From Companilactobacillus tucceti DSM 20183 (GTDB taxonomy: Bacteria; Bacillota; Bacilli; Lactobacillales; Lactobacillaceae), in contig NZ_AZDG01000020.1 in NCBI RefSeq assembly GCF_001434665.1, positions 1 through 46,585 of the forward strand: a DNA stretch of 46,585 nt, read 5' to 3'. The notes below the pieces were generated by a model. The model was not told the origin of the DNA, made no database searches, and worked only from the letters and a program-made list of their open reading frames with translations. Positions 7,658 to 15,419 of the stretch are shown piece after piece; position 1 is the stretch's first letter, and every line of letters begins with the position of its first letter. A program made the translations under genes and the position numbers.

Positions 7658-8617
7658 TTATTGTTTTTCCTTTTCATAAATCATAATTGCTAAAGCAATA
7701 TCTAGGACTCCTGAACCTACACTTTCATTTAAAGTGATTTCATCGTTACTTTCTCGTTTCTTAATATTTCCAACTAAAGCTTCTCCGATAGTACCCGTTA
7801 CGTCGCTTTTAGATATTTCGCCATTTTTAAGTGGAATTAGTATATCACCTGCGGCATCCCATAGGCCTGACATATGTTCGGTTACAATTTTACTTGCTCT
7901 TTTTACAGTCGTAGAATCTATTTCTTGCATAAATGATGTAAATGAACCAATTGCGTTTATATGTGTTCCTGGTTTTAATTTTTTTCCGTCAAATACTGGT
8001 TTATGGGATGTTGTACAAGTACAAATTATGTCTGAATTTTGAACTAGTTCGTCATTGGATTCAGCTGCAACTATTTCGTAGTCACTATTTTTTACCTTTT
8101 CTATCATACTAATGAATTCTTTAACGCGTTTTTTATCAATATCACTTACGATAAGTTTTTTAATCTTGCGAACCTCTTGAATAGCCAGAACTTGTGAGTA
8201 AGCTTGAAGTCCAGTTCCAATTATTCCCAATGTATGTGCATCTTCTCTTGCATATAGTTTTGTTGCCACACCAGCGTTAGCACCAGTTTTAATGGCAGTT
8301 AAATAATTGGCATCGATTAGGGCTTCCAGAACCCCGGTTTCACGAGAGTATAAACTAATTGTGGAAATTACACTTGGTAATCCTTTAGAACGATTACCTG
8401 GAAAAACGGCTGAAAATTTAGAACCAAAGTGTGGTTGAGTTTCTGTATTTGCTACCAACCACTGACCTACATTCTCTTTACCATTTATAGGCATAAAAAT
8501 ACGATCACCCGAATAAAATGTACCTGCTATATTGTCTCGATAGGCATCTTCGATTGTTGAAATAGCCTTTTTCATTGATAGTGTTTCTTTTACTTGATCT
8601 TCTGAAATACGTAACAT
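7658..8617 (-). CDS. Ornithine cyclodeaminase / mu-crystallin family protein
   Basis: 319-residue NAD(P)-dependent enzyme. Motifs: KFSAVFPGN near 67-75 (conserved active-site Lys), DANYLTAIKTGA (102-113), Rossmann GTGLQA (134-139), later NAIGSF and DAAGDI segments. Family members are ornithine cyclodeaminases, alanine dehydrogenases, delta1-pyrroline-2-carboxylate or ketimine reductases; sequence alone does not choose between them. It is divergent from the TetR gene and shares its operator with the NCS1 gene. The SD AAGGAG on the minus strand supports the start. The neighbouring transporter argues for an imported substrate rather than housekeeping proline synthesis (inference). Confidence 0.85.
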   Translation of the reverse strand: MLRISEDQVKETLSMKKAISTIEDAYRDNIAGTFYSGDRIFMPINGKENVGQWLVANTETQPHFGSKFSAVFPGNRSKGLPSVISTISLYSRETGVLEALIDANYLTAIKTGANAGVATKLYAREDAHTLGIIGTGLQAYSQVLAIQEVRKIKKLIVSDIDKKRVKEFISMIEKVKNSDYEIVAAESNDELVQNSDIICTCTTSHKPVFDGKKLKPGTHINAIGSFTSFMQEIDSTTVKRASKIVTEHMSGLWDAAGDILIPLKNGEISKSDVTGTIGEALVGNIKKRESNDEITLNESVGSGVLDIALAIMIYEKEKQ

Positions 8618-8671
8618 ATTTATTCTCCTTAGAAATATTAATTTGCAGAGTTTACTTTAATTAGTGAATAA

Positions 8672-8717
8672 AATATAATCGCTTGATTAGATTATATCAA
8701 CGTGATTAAATATAATC
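8672..8717. promoter_or_regulatory. Divergent promoter region with two TetR-type operators
   Basis: On the minus strand, TTGATA (8700-8695), 17 bases, TATATT (8677-8672) forms the enzyme promoter. TAATC-GCTT-GATTA (8676-8689) fills its spacer and touches the -10. An inverted version, GATTA-AATA-TAATC, lies at 8704-8717 toward the TetR gene. The same TAATC-N4-GATTA dyad occurs at 5928-5941. Repression by the TetR protein at 8790 is inference. Confidence 0.68.
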
Positions 8718-8789
8718 AATAGGATGTGTGGAAACGATTTCAATTCATTGAGATATGGTAGTATATTCTAAATAGAAAGGTATTTAACT

Positions 8790-9500
8790 ATGAATAATAA
8801 AGAAATTCAGCGTCAGAGAATGTACGGTTATTTTATTACCGCATGTCAGGATTTAATTAAAGAAGAGGGAATCGATCAATTAACGATTCGCAAAATTTCT
8901 GATAAGGCCGGTTATAATAGTGCTACATTGTACAACTACTTTGAAAATTTAGATCAGTTAAAGGCATTGTCTCTACTGGATAATGTAAAACCTTACTTTT
9001 ATGCTATAAGATCTTTGTACGGTATGGATTTAGATTTGGTAGACAGGTTTCTTCTAATCTGGAGGGAGTATGCTAAATATTCTTTTGGTAATCCTCAAGT
9101 TTATATAGAAGTTTTTGAATCCAGTAATTCTGATGATATTTTGAGTTATATTGATAAATATTTCGACTATTTTCCTAGTGAAGAGTTTTCCAAAGATCAT
9201 GATGTATATGATCTTGTATACAATAGGGATATGAAAAGAAGAGACAGAGTTTTGCTAGAGCCTGAAATTGATGCGGGCTATCTTAGTGAGGAACAAGCCA
9301 GATATTTTATTGATGGTATTTATGCTCTTCATATAGGGATGTGCAATCAAGTATTGAATGATTATTATAGCAATTCAGAAGAAGCCTTAAAGTTATTTAT
9401 GAGTTACTTGATAGATTTTCTTTTGTTGAATTCCAGTATTAAAAAAAATAAGACAGAATTGTTGAATAGAATTTTGTCTATGAAAACAGTAAAGATATAA
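8790..9500 (+). CDS. TetR/AcrR-family transcriptional regulator
   Basis: 236-residue regulator. The N-terminal TetR HTH spans about residues 13-60: GIDQLTIRKISDKAGYNSATLYNYF, shown here as the motifs LTIRKISDKAG and SATLYNYF. The helical ligand domain follows and is not assignable to a known ligand. The SD AGAAAGG precedes ATG. Divergent from the enzyme gene; three TAATC-N4-GATTA dyads in the two neighbouring promoters are its likely targets, making it a local repressor of transporter and enzyme, probably induced by the substrate. Confidence 0.85.
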   Translation: MNNKEIQRQRMYGYFITACQDLIKEEGIDQLTIRKISDKAGYNSATLYNYFENLDQLKALSLLDNVKPYFYAIRSLYGMDLDLVDRFLLIWREYAKYSFGNPQVYIEVFESSNSDDILSYIDKYFDYFPSEEFSKDHDVYDLVYNRDMKRRDRVLLEPEIDAGYLSEEQARYFIDGIYALHIGMCNQVLNDYYSNSEEALKLFMSYLIDFLLLNSSIKKNKTELLNRILSMKTVKI

Positions 9501-9501
9501 A

Positions 9502-9537
9502 AATAAGACAATCCTCTAAGGATTGCCTTATTTTTTA
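9502..9537. terminator. Bidirectional terminator between TetR and GNAT genes
   Basis: AATAAGaCAATCCT (9502-9515) pairs with AGGATTGcCTTATT (9519-9532) around a 3-base loop; T6 follows on the plus strand. It serves the TetR gene and lies across the 3' end of the convergent acetyltransferase gene. Confidence 0.85.
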
Positions 9538-9966
9538 CATCTGTAAAACCATCTTTACATGAGGCGTAGTGTTAAACAAAAATTCCTCACCAATACGTTC
9601 AAATTTAAATTTTTCGTAGAATTTTTGTACATAAGTTTGAGCTTCGATTTCAATTCTGGAACCAGGGAAGTTACGCTTGATAAAACCAAGTACTTCATGC
9701 ATCAGAGACTTTCCTAAACCAGTTCCTCGTTGTGAGTGTTCAGTAACCACACGACCAAAACTAATGTGGTCACCTTCTTTGAAGACTCTAGCATAAGCTA
9801 CTAATTCATCATCTATATATTTGAAAATGTGAAATGCCTCAAGGTCAATGTCATCGACTTCTTTATATAGTCTAGTTTGTTCAAGGACAAAAACTTTTTG
9901 GCGTAATTTATAAATATCAAATAATTCTTTAGTTGATAATTCTTTAAATTCTTTAATTTCCCACAT
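9535..9966 (-). CDS. GNAT-family N-acetyltransferase, ElaA type
   Basis: 143 residues, the length of ElaA-like acetyltransferases. The acetyl-CoA loop QRGTGLG follows RVVTEHS, and the N terminus LYKLRQKVFVLEQ (seen here as IYKLRQKVFVLEQ) is the ElaA hallmark. The substrate is unknown. It is the second gene of an operon with the MarR regulator, two bases after its stop, so it is probably derepressed with it. No strong SD of its own; translational coupling is likely. Confidence 0.85.
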   Translation of the reverse strand: MWEIKEFKELSTKELFDIYKLRQKVFVLEQTRLYKEVDDIDLEAFHIFKYIDDELVAYARVFKEGDHISFGRVVTEHSQRGTGLGKSLMHEVLGFIKRNFPGSRIEIEAQTYVQKFYEKFKFERIGEEFLFNTTPHVKMVLQM

Positions 9967-9968
9967 GA

Positions 9969-10412
9969 TTAGTTCTCACTTTCATTATTAAATAAAATAT
10001 CGTAGGCAGTGGTGAGCGATTTGTATAATTCCTCTTGTTTTTGGGGGGATATGTTGGTTACAAGTTGTTTTATCTGTTTGTTAGAGTCATCATCGATTTT
10101 GTTGAATAGTTCTTGCCCAGATTTTGTAAGTATTAAAATCTTAGATCTAGCGTCTTTCTTTGATTCATGTTTGGTAACCAATTTTAATTTCACTAGTTTT
10201 TTGATGATTCGACTAGTATAACTGGCATCCATATCTAAATTTTTAGCGACTTCCATAGGGGAGAGCTCTGTATGACTACCAATTTCTAATAAAACTCTGG
10301 ATTCTTGAAAACTAAAGCCGGTATTAAAAACTTGTTTATTCAATAAACCTAGTTGATCAGTGTACTTTCGGTTGAAAGCACGTATTTCGTTAATTTCTTT
10401 TTGGGAAAGCAT
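9969..10412 (-). CDS. MarR-family transcriptional regulator
   Basis: 147-residue winged-helix regulator. The HTH region LSPMEVAKNLDMDASYTSRI lies around residues 50-69, followed by the wing KDARSKILILT. It is first in a two-gene operon with a GNAT acetyltransferase. Two TGGACA-N-TGTCCA-type palindromes just upstream (10429-10441 and 10456-10468) are its likely autoregulatory operators. The ligand is unknown. SD GGAGATT on the minus strand fits the start. Confidence 0.85.
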   Translation of the reverse strand: MLSQKEINEIRAFNRKYTDQLGLLNKQVFNTGFSFQESRVLLEIGSHTELSPMEVAKNLDMDASYTSRIIKKLVKLKLVTKHESKKDARSKILILTKSGQELFNKIDDDSNKQIKQLVTNISPQKQEELYKSLTTAYDILFNNESEN

Positions 10413-10426
10413 TGTTAATCTCCTTT

Positions 10427-10470
10427 ACTGGACAATGTCCATTATAATCATTTATTGGACTTTGTCCAGT
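10427..10470 (-). promoter_or_regulatory. Double palindromic MarR operator
   Basis: TGGACAATGTCCA (10429-10441) and TGGACTTTGTCCA (10456-10468) are near-identical 13-bp palindromes 27 bases apart, with ACTGGAC and GTCCAGT at the outer ends. They sit immediately upstream of the marR start. Two dimer sites for autorepression are the simplest reading. Confidence 0.75.
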
Positions 10471-10482
10471 AAAATTTTAAAA

Positions 10483-10524
10483 AATAGGAATTGTGGCTTA
10501 TGTCACAGCTCCTATTCTTTATAG
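10483..10524 (-). terminator. Rho-independent terminator, minus strand
   Basis: Reading the minus strand, ATAGGA..TGTG pairs with CACA..TCCTAT and is followed by six T. It lies 120 bases beyond the VOC-gene stop, after the palindromic element, and would stop transcription before the marR promoter. Confidence 0.65.
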
Positions 10525-10532
10525 ACTAAACA

Positions 10533-10647
10533 TGCAAAAAAAAGGCTGCAACCTCCGCATAGCTACGAACCACGAATGATTGATGGTGCCAATCATTCGT
10601 GGTCCTAGGCTATGTTCCGGTGGCAAACCGCTTTTTTGCACTCTCTA
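10533..10647 (-). repeat. Stop-codon palindromic element, copy 2 (variant subtype)
   Basis: Read on the minus strand, it starts at the VOC-gene TAG: TAGAGAGTGCAAAAAAGC. The opposite end TGCAAAAAAAAGGC-type arm, an internal GCTATG/CATAGC stem and a perfect 14-bp central stem (10569-10582 with 10590-10603, loop ATGGTGC) complete a nested hairpin. The edge is identical to copy 6 but the inner conserved box differs, so it is a second subtype. Confidence 0.65.
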
Positions 10648-11115
10648 ATTGTGATCTACACTTTTTGACCAAGGGGATGTATGTAGCATCCAGTTAATGC
10701 CATATTTATCAGTAAAACTACCCATTTTTCCGCCCCAAAATTGTTCTTCAAAAGGCATAGTGATTTTTACTTCACCAGAATTCTTTAATTTCTCATAGAA
10801 ATCATCGGCAGCTTTTGCACTTTCAGCATCTTCACTATTAATATCAAGTAAAAGAGAAATCTGACCAGAAGGTTCAGAATCTCCAGTAAATGCATCGGCG
10901 CATTCAACTTTCATTCCTAGGATAGTAAATCCAGCGTGCATAGTCATACTATCTAAATCAGCGTTTTCAGGAAGACCGAATTGTTTTGCCTGTTCAGCCT
11001 TAGGGCTTAGACGATATACATCGGTCGCTCCGAAGACTTCTTGGTAATATTCAATAGCTTCTTTAGCATTTTTAAAAGAAAAATATGGATAGATTTGTGA
11101 TTGCATACGACTCAT
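10645..11115 (-). CDS. VOC-superfamily (PhnB/glyoxalase-like) protein
   Basis: 156 residues with the repeated beta-alpha-beta-beta-beta fold of PhnB-type proteins: YPYFSFKNAKEAIEYYQEVFG at the N terminus (given in two parts: YPYFSFKN and AIEYYQEVFG) and MPFEEQFWGGKMGSFTDKYG near the C terminus (MPFEEQFWGG, FTDKYGINW). These resemble the 3-demethylubiquinone methyltransferase-like/PhnB group of uncharacterised small-molecule binding proteins. Monocistronic. The stop codon TAG is shared with the palindromic element copy 2. Confidence 0.82.
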   Translation of the reverse strand: MSRMQSQIYPYFSFKNAKEAIEYYQEVFGATDVYRLSPKAEQAKQFGLPENADLDSMTMHAGFTILGMKVECADAFTGDSEPSGQISLLLDINSEDAESAKAADDFYEKLKNSGEVKITMPFEEQFWGGKMGSFTDKYGINWMLHTSPWSKSVDHN

Positions 11116-11300
11116 CTCCGTATTAATTTGATGGCTAAATTGTAACAGATTTTTAGTGAAAAATTACCAAAAAAGTTAATAAAATCTGAAGTGGATTTTT
11201 AGGCTAAATTATTGTTATATCAACGGATTAGCAAGTCTCTATTTTTGAATTCTCTTTATAAAAATGGTAATATTATATAACTAAAAATTTCGAGGTTAAT

Positions 11301-13607
11301 ATGACAGAAAAATCTGAAATTAAGCAATTAGATGAAAAACAAATAGAACAAGCACATTTAGACGATGTGGTTGAAAAAATAAAAACTTCTGAAAAGAAGT
11401 TAGAAGAACATATTAACGTGGCTGAAGAAGATCTAAAAGTTATTAATAATGCTTTTGATGACATTCACGTTGGTATGGATGGTGACGCAATTTCAATGGA
11501 TGCGGCTTTGTCCATTCATGCACAACAGCAGATGCTGGATGAACGTAATAATAGTTGGCATCAATCTCAACAACGTTTAGGCGTTTTAAAGCGACTTGAA
11601 AAGACACCTTTCTTTGCTAGATTAGATTTTCAAGAAAAAGGTGAACCTAAGAAAGAAAAAATCTATATTGGTTTGACTTCATTTACTGATAAAGATGATC
11701 ACTTCTTGGTTTATGACTGGCGTGCACCGATTTCTTCTATTTACTATGATGGAAAACTTGGTGATGTTGAATATCAAACACCAGATGGTCTTCAACATGT
11801 TGAGCTATTTTTGAAACGTCAATTCTTAGTTGAAAATGGTAAGATCCAAGCTTATTTTGATACTCAAGAAACAATTGGCGATCAGATGCTTTTGGAAGTT
11901 TTGGACGGTAAATCTTCAACTCATATGAAGGGGATCGTTAAGACCATTCAATCTGAACAAAATAAAATCATTCGTGATACTAAGTCACGTCTCTTATTTG
12001 TTCAAGGGGCTGCAGGCTCTGGTAAAACTTCAGCTATTTTACAAAGAATCGCCTTCTTGTTGTACAGATATCGTGGAACTTTAACTTCCAGCCAAGTAGT
12101 TATGTTCTCACCAAATATGTTATTTAATGACTATATCCAAAACGTTTTGCCTGAAATGGGTGAGCAAAATATGGTTCAAATGACATATGGACAATATTTA
12201 TCACGTCGTTTGCCTAATATTTCTATGGAGAGTCTCTCACAGAGATTTGAAAAACAAGATAATCCGGTCAACAAGAACATTTCTAAATTTGTATCTGATA
12301 TTGAGTTTTTCAAGATTTTAACTAATTATAGTAAATTACTGAATGAAAGTGGTGTTAGTTTTAAGAACATCAACTTTAAAGGTAATGTCTTTATTCCAAA
12401 AGAAAAAATTGCCGAAATTTATTATAGTTTTGGTCCACAATACAATTTAGGTAATCGACTAGATGCGACTGTAGAGCGTCTGCAAAAGATGTTGCGCCGT
12501 AAAGTCGGAGCTGAAATGCGTTCTAAATGGGTCGAAGAACAAATTGAAGACTTGAGTCAAGAACAATTGAAAATGCTTTATAACACGGCTGATCAAGAGT
12601 TTAAAAATGGTGACGAAGAACATAGATTCTTAGCTCGTAAGATCGTTATGGCGGCTATGCAAAAGGTCTATAGTCAAATTGCTCACTTGAGATTCTTAAG
12701 TGTTTCAACGAACTATTTGAACTTTTTAAGAGCTGTTCCTAAGATCACTGACTTATCGAAATATGATATTACTAATGAGCAATGGGAAACTTATATAAAT
12801 GACTTTATTGTGATGTTTAATAGTAAACAAATTTCAATGGATAATCTAAGTCCATATTTATATTTATATGATCTAGTTACAGGTAAACATGGCGAACTTG
12901 ATATGAAATTTGTCTTTATTGATGAAATTCAAGATTACACACCATTCCAACTATCTTATCTAAAATATAAATTCCCTAGAGCGCGTTACACTATGTTGGG
13001 AGATTTGAATCAGTCTATTTTCACCAAGAAGAATAGTCAGACTTTATTGTCAGAAGTTCAAGGTCTGTTTAATCCTGAAGATACTAGAGTAGTCCAATTG
13101 ACACATTCATATCGTTCTACTAAACAAATTACGGATTATACAAAAGCTATTTTGACTAATGGACAAAAAATCGAGCCATTTAATCGTGATGGTGATCTTC
13201 CTAATGTGATGATTTCATCAAACGAAAAAGAAGCTTTAGAAAATGTTGTCGAACAACTTCAAGAAAATGATCAACGTAAGTTTACAACGGCTATAATCAC
13301 TAAGAGTTTGGAAGAATCAGAGCATGTTCAGAAGATGTTACAAGAAAAAGGAATAGAAGCTACTTGGATCCGTTCTGAGAATCAGCGCCTAGCTACAGGA
13401 ACAATTGTCTTGCCATCTTATTTAGCCAAAGGATTGGAATTTGATGCTGTTATTATGTGGGATGCTTCTGAAAAGAAATTTGATGAAGATGAACAACAAT
13501 TAGTTTATACAATTGCTTCACGTGCTATGCATAAGTTGACGATCACTGCTATTGGTAACTTGTCAGAGTTATTACAACGAGTTCCAGAAGAATACTATAC
13601 GAAATAA
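11301..13607 (+). CDS. helD: UvrD/PcrA-like helicase HelD (RNA polymerase recycling factor)
   Basis: 768-residue SF1 ATPase. The N-terminal coiled coil (about 1-100) is the arm that in B. subtilis HelD enters the RNA polymerase secondary channel. DWRAPISS (139-146) is a HelD signature; Walker A GAAGSGKTS is at 236-244; Walker B IDEIQD lies near 540; LTHSYRST and the C-terminal LAKGLEFDAV helicase motifs follow. Length and order match HelD rather than UvrD/PcrA. HelD releases stalled RNA polymerase from DNA. Monocistronic with a strong terminator. SD is weak (TCGAGG). Confidence 0.9.
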   Translation: MTEKSEIKQLDEKQIEQAHLDDVVEKIKTSEKKLEEHINVAEEDLKVINNAFDDIHVGMDGDAISMDAALSIHAQQQMLDERNNSWHQSQQRLGVLKRLEKTPFFARLDFQEKGEPKKEKIYIGLTSFTDKDDHFLVYDWRAPISSIYYDGKLGDVEYQTPDGLQHVELFLKRQFLVENGKIQAYFDTQETIGDQMLLEVLDGKSSTHMKGIVKTIQSEQNKIIRDTKSRLLFVQGAAGSGKTSAILQRIAFLLYRYRGTLTSSQVVMFSPNMLFNDYIQNVLPEMGEQNMVQMTYGQYLSRRLPNISMESLSQRFEKQDNPVNKNISKFVSDIEFFKILTNYSKLLNESGVSFKNINFKGNVFIPKEKIAEIYYSFGPQYNLGNRLDATVERLQKMLRRKVGAEMRSKWVEEQIEDLSQEQLKMLYNTADQEFKNGDEEHRFLARKIVMAAMQKVYSQIAHLRFLSVSTNYLNFLRAVPKITDLSKYDITNEQWETYINDFIVMFNSKQISMDNLSPYLYLYDLVTGKHGELDMKFVFIDEIQDYTPFQLSYLKYKFPRARYTMLGDLNQSIFTKKNSQTLLSEVQGLFNPEDTRVVQLTHSYRSTKQITDYTKAILTNGQKIEPFNRDGDLPNVMISSNEKEALENVVEQLQENDQRKFTTAIITKSLEESEHVQKMLQEKGIEATWIRSENQRLATGTIVLPSYLAKGLEFDAVIMWDASEKKFDEDEQQLVYTIASRAMHKLTITAIGNLSELLQRVPEEYYTK

Positions 13608-13608
13608 A

Positions 13609-13640
13609 AAAACGCATCTGTCAGACGACAGATGCGTTTT
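13609..13640. terminator. Bidirectional terminator after helD
   Basis: AAAACGCATCTGTC (13609-13622) pairs perfectly with GACAGATGCGTTTT (13627-13640), loop AGAC. It overlaps the last codons of the convergent small gene, whose stop is at 13621. Confidence 0.85.
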
Positions 13641-14007
13641 GTATTACTTTGATCTTGTTTATTCTCAATACGGGATTGTAATCGTCCATACGATTATTTG
13701 GCGAGGTGAATTTAATATAGATTCTTATCAGTTTATTGTCTTTAGTTTGACCAATGAAATACTCTCCTTGATCATCAACACCTTGATCATAAGTGATTCT
13801 CTTTAATGACAAATAAGGGTGTGATTTCAAAAACTGTTTGCTTTTATTATCATAGCCATACTTTTCAGAATTGGTTTGTTTCAAAACAGAAGATGTTTCA
13901 TTTAGGACCCGATTCCTAATAGCGAAGTCTGAGGATAGTAATGATGCCATAGGGATAAAAGCAATTAAAAAAACTGTGGCAATTGTTGATAGAATTATTT
14001 TGTTCAA
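13621..14007 (-). CDS. Hypothetical small membrane-anchored or secreted protein
   Basis: 128 residues beginning with a hydrophobic segment (residues 4-25) after a short positive start, so exported with an N-terminal anchor or signal peptide. There is no lipobox. The rest is hydrophilic with YLSLKRITYDQG and YFIGQTKDNKLIRIYIKF, resembling the DUF3139-like class of small Gram-positive exported proteins, though I cannot confirm a family. The start is TTG at 14007 with GGAGGA five bases upstream. The 3' end runs through the helD terminator hairpin. Confidence 0.65.
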   Translation of the reverse strand: MNKIILSTIATVFLIAFIPMASLLSSDFAIRNRVLNETSSVLKQTNSEKYGYDNKSKQFLKSHPYLSLKRITYDQGVDDQGEYFIGQTKDNKLIRIYIKFTSPNNRMDDYNPVLRINKIKVIQNASVV

Positions 14008-14094
14008 TTCAATCCTCCATAGTTAGTGCTTCCAGCTAGATAATACCACCAAAAGAGGATTGAAAATTATTTAAGTTTTTCTGAAAAATATAGA

Positions 14095-14730
14095 TTAACT
14101 CAATAAAGTCAAAATAACTCTACTTAATCTTTTTGATAATTCTAATAATTTTTCATAAGTTGGATCGTCTTTAGATTTTTCAAGTTTAGTCTTGATTTGT
14201 TTTTGTTCAAAGGCTGAGAAATAAGTCTTTAGGTCATGATTCCCATAAAGCACGACTAACAAGGCAAAAGTTTCCGGAGAAATTTTGTCAGCTGTCAGGA
14301 TCTCTTTTCTAACTTCAGAAACGAGTTCTTGTTTAACACGAATATCAGGAATATAGTTGTTAGTTTTGAAAACTAGACCAGTTGTAGCCTTTGTTACATC
14401 AACTTTAGTAACTAGTGAGTCACCGATTTCGTTGTAAATTTGTTTAGTGATTTTTTCTTTAGTAGCCATAGCTCTAAGTACATGAGTCACACTTTTACCT
14501 TGGTTACGATTGATTATTTGGAAAAATTCATTCAAATATGCTTTATCATCAGGCAGAACTTTATTGATTATGACACTGTTATCAGTTAGATCGATTATGT
14601 CATTTAAAGCCAAGTCAAAAAAGGAACTCGCAGCCAAATAAGCACGTCTTCTAGTGTTTTTAAAAATACGGATGCTGCCTTTTTCATTGCACGATAAAAT
14701 AAAATATTTTTGAGGAATATTTAAATTCAT
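14095..14730 (-). CDS. GPP34-like (Golgi phosphoprotein 3 fold) protein
   Basis: 211 residues, mostly alpha-helical. QKYFILSCNEKGSIRI followed by a YLAASSFFDLALNDIIDL helix and a hairpin-like VIINKVLPDD resembles the GOLPH3/GPP34 opening, in which a LALD-E-G strand leads to a helix and a beta hairpin. GPP34 proteins bind phosphoinositides in eukaryotes; bacterial members are mostly uncharacterised and best known in actinobacteria. Family assignment is by pattern only. It lies ten bases after the SGNH hydrolase gene with its own SD AAGGAG, so it is probably co-transcribed. No signal peptide. Confidence 0.5.
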   Translation of the reverse strand: MNLNIPQKYFILSCNEKGSIRIFKNTRRRAYLAASSFFDLALNDIIDLTDNSVIINKVLPDDKAYLNEFFQIINRNQGKSVTHVLRAMATKEKITKQIYNEIGDSLVTKVDVTKATTGLVFKTNNYIPDIRVKQELVSEVRKEILTADKISPETFALLVVLYGNHDLKTYFSAFEQKQIKTKLEKSKDDPTYEKLLELSKRLSRVILTLLS

Positions 14731-14740
14731 ACAGTGCTCC

Positions 14741-15325
14741 TTAATTTGATACTAGCTCAGACTGTTTAGCTAGTGTCAGTTTGATTTTTGGTACTAATAA
14801 TTCTTCTAAGAGATTGTAACCTTTGCTGGTGAAGTGCAAACCATCAGTCTGTAAAAGTTTCTGAACGGAGTTAGAATTAGACATTTCATGTAGTAGATCA
14901 ATATATGATAAGTCAAATTCTTTACCAAGATGTTCAGTAACAAGGTCAAATTGTAATTGTCTTGTCCAAGGACGACTAGGTACTTTATGCCAATCCGTAT
15001 AGGGTGGTGAAAGTAAAACGATTTTATCTTTTCCGACAGCATCAATGATCATTGATAGATTTGAAGCAAACTTACCAGGTTTGATCTCATCGATCGTTGA
15101 AATGTCATTGGCGCCAAATCCGAGTATCAATAAATCCGGTTGCAAATTCAAAATATTTTGTTCGATATTTGAAACAGCATTACTAGTCTTATAACCTGGA
15201 ATCGATAAATTAATTACTTTGTCATCGGGAAAGTGTCTACTAATGCGGTCGGTAAGAGCATCAGTGATTTTTCCGTCTGAGTAACCAGCAAAAATCGAAT
15301 CTCCAAATAATACTATTTTTTTCAT
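14741..15325 (-). CDS. SGNH/GDSL-type esterase or lipase
   Basis: 194-residue hydrolase. Block I GDS (Ser10 nucleophile), block II Gly near 44, block III GAND (71-74), block V DGLH (Asp161, His164). No signal peptide, so cytoplasmic. Members hydrolyse acyl esters or remove acetyl groups from carbohydrates; the substrate is unknown. First gene of a two-gene operon with the GPP34-like protein. SD AGAAGGAA precedes the ATG. Divergent from coaA. Confidence 0.87.
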   Translation of the reverse strand: MKKIVLFGDSIFAGYSDGKITDALTDRISRHFPDDKVINLSIPGYKTSNAVSNIEQNILNLQPDLLILGFGANDISTIDEIKPGKFASNLSMIIDAVGKDKIVLLSPPYTDWHKVPSRPWTRQLQFDLVTEHLGKEFDLSYIDLLHEMSNSNSVQKLLQTDGLHFTSKGYNLLEELLVPKIKLTLAKQSELVSN

Positions 15326-15419
15326 ATGTGTTCCTTCTAAAAAATGTTCTATACTATACTAGAATACCAGAAAAATGGTAAAAGTTAATTAACTATTAGG
15401 ATAAGTAGGTTCATAAATT

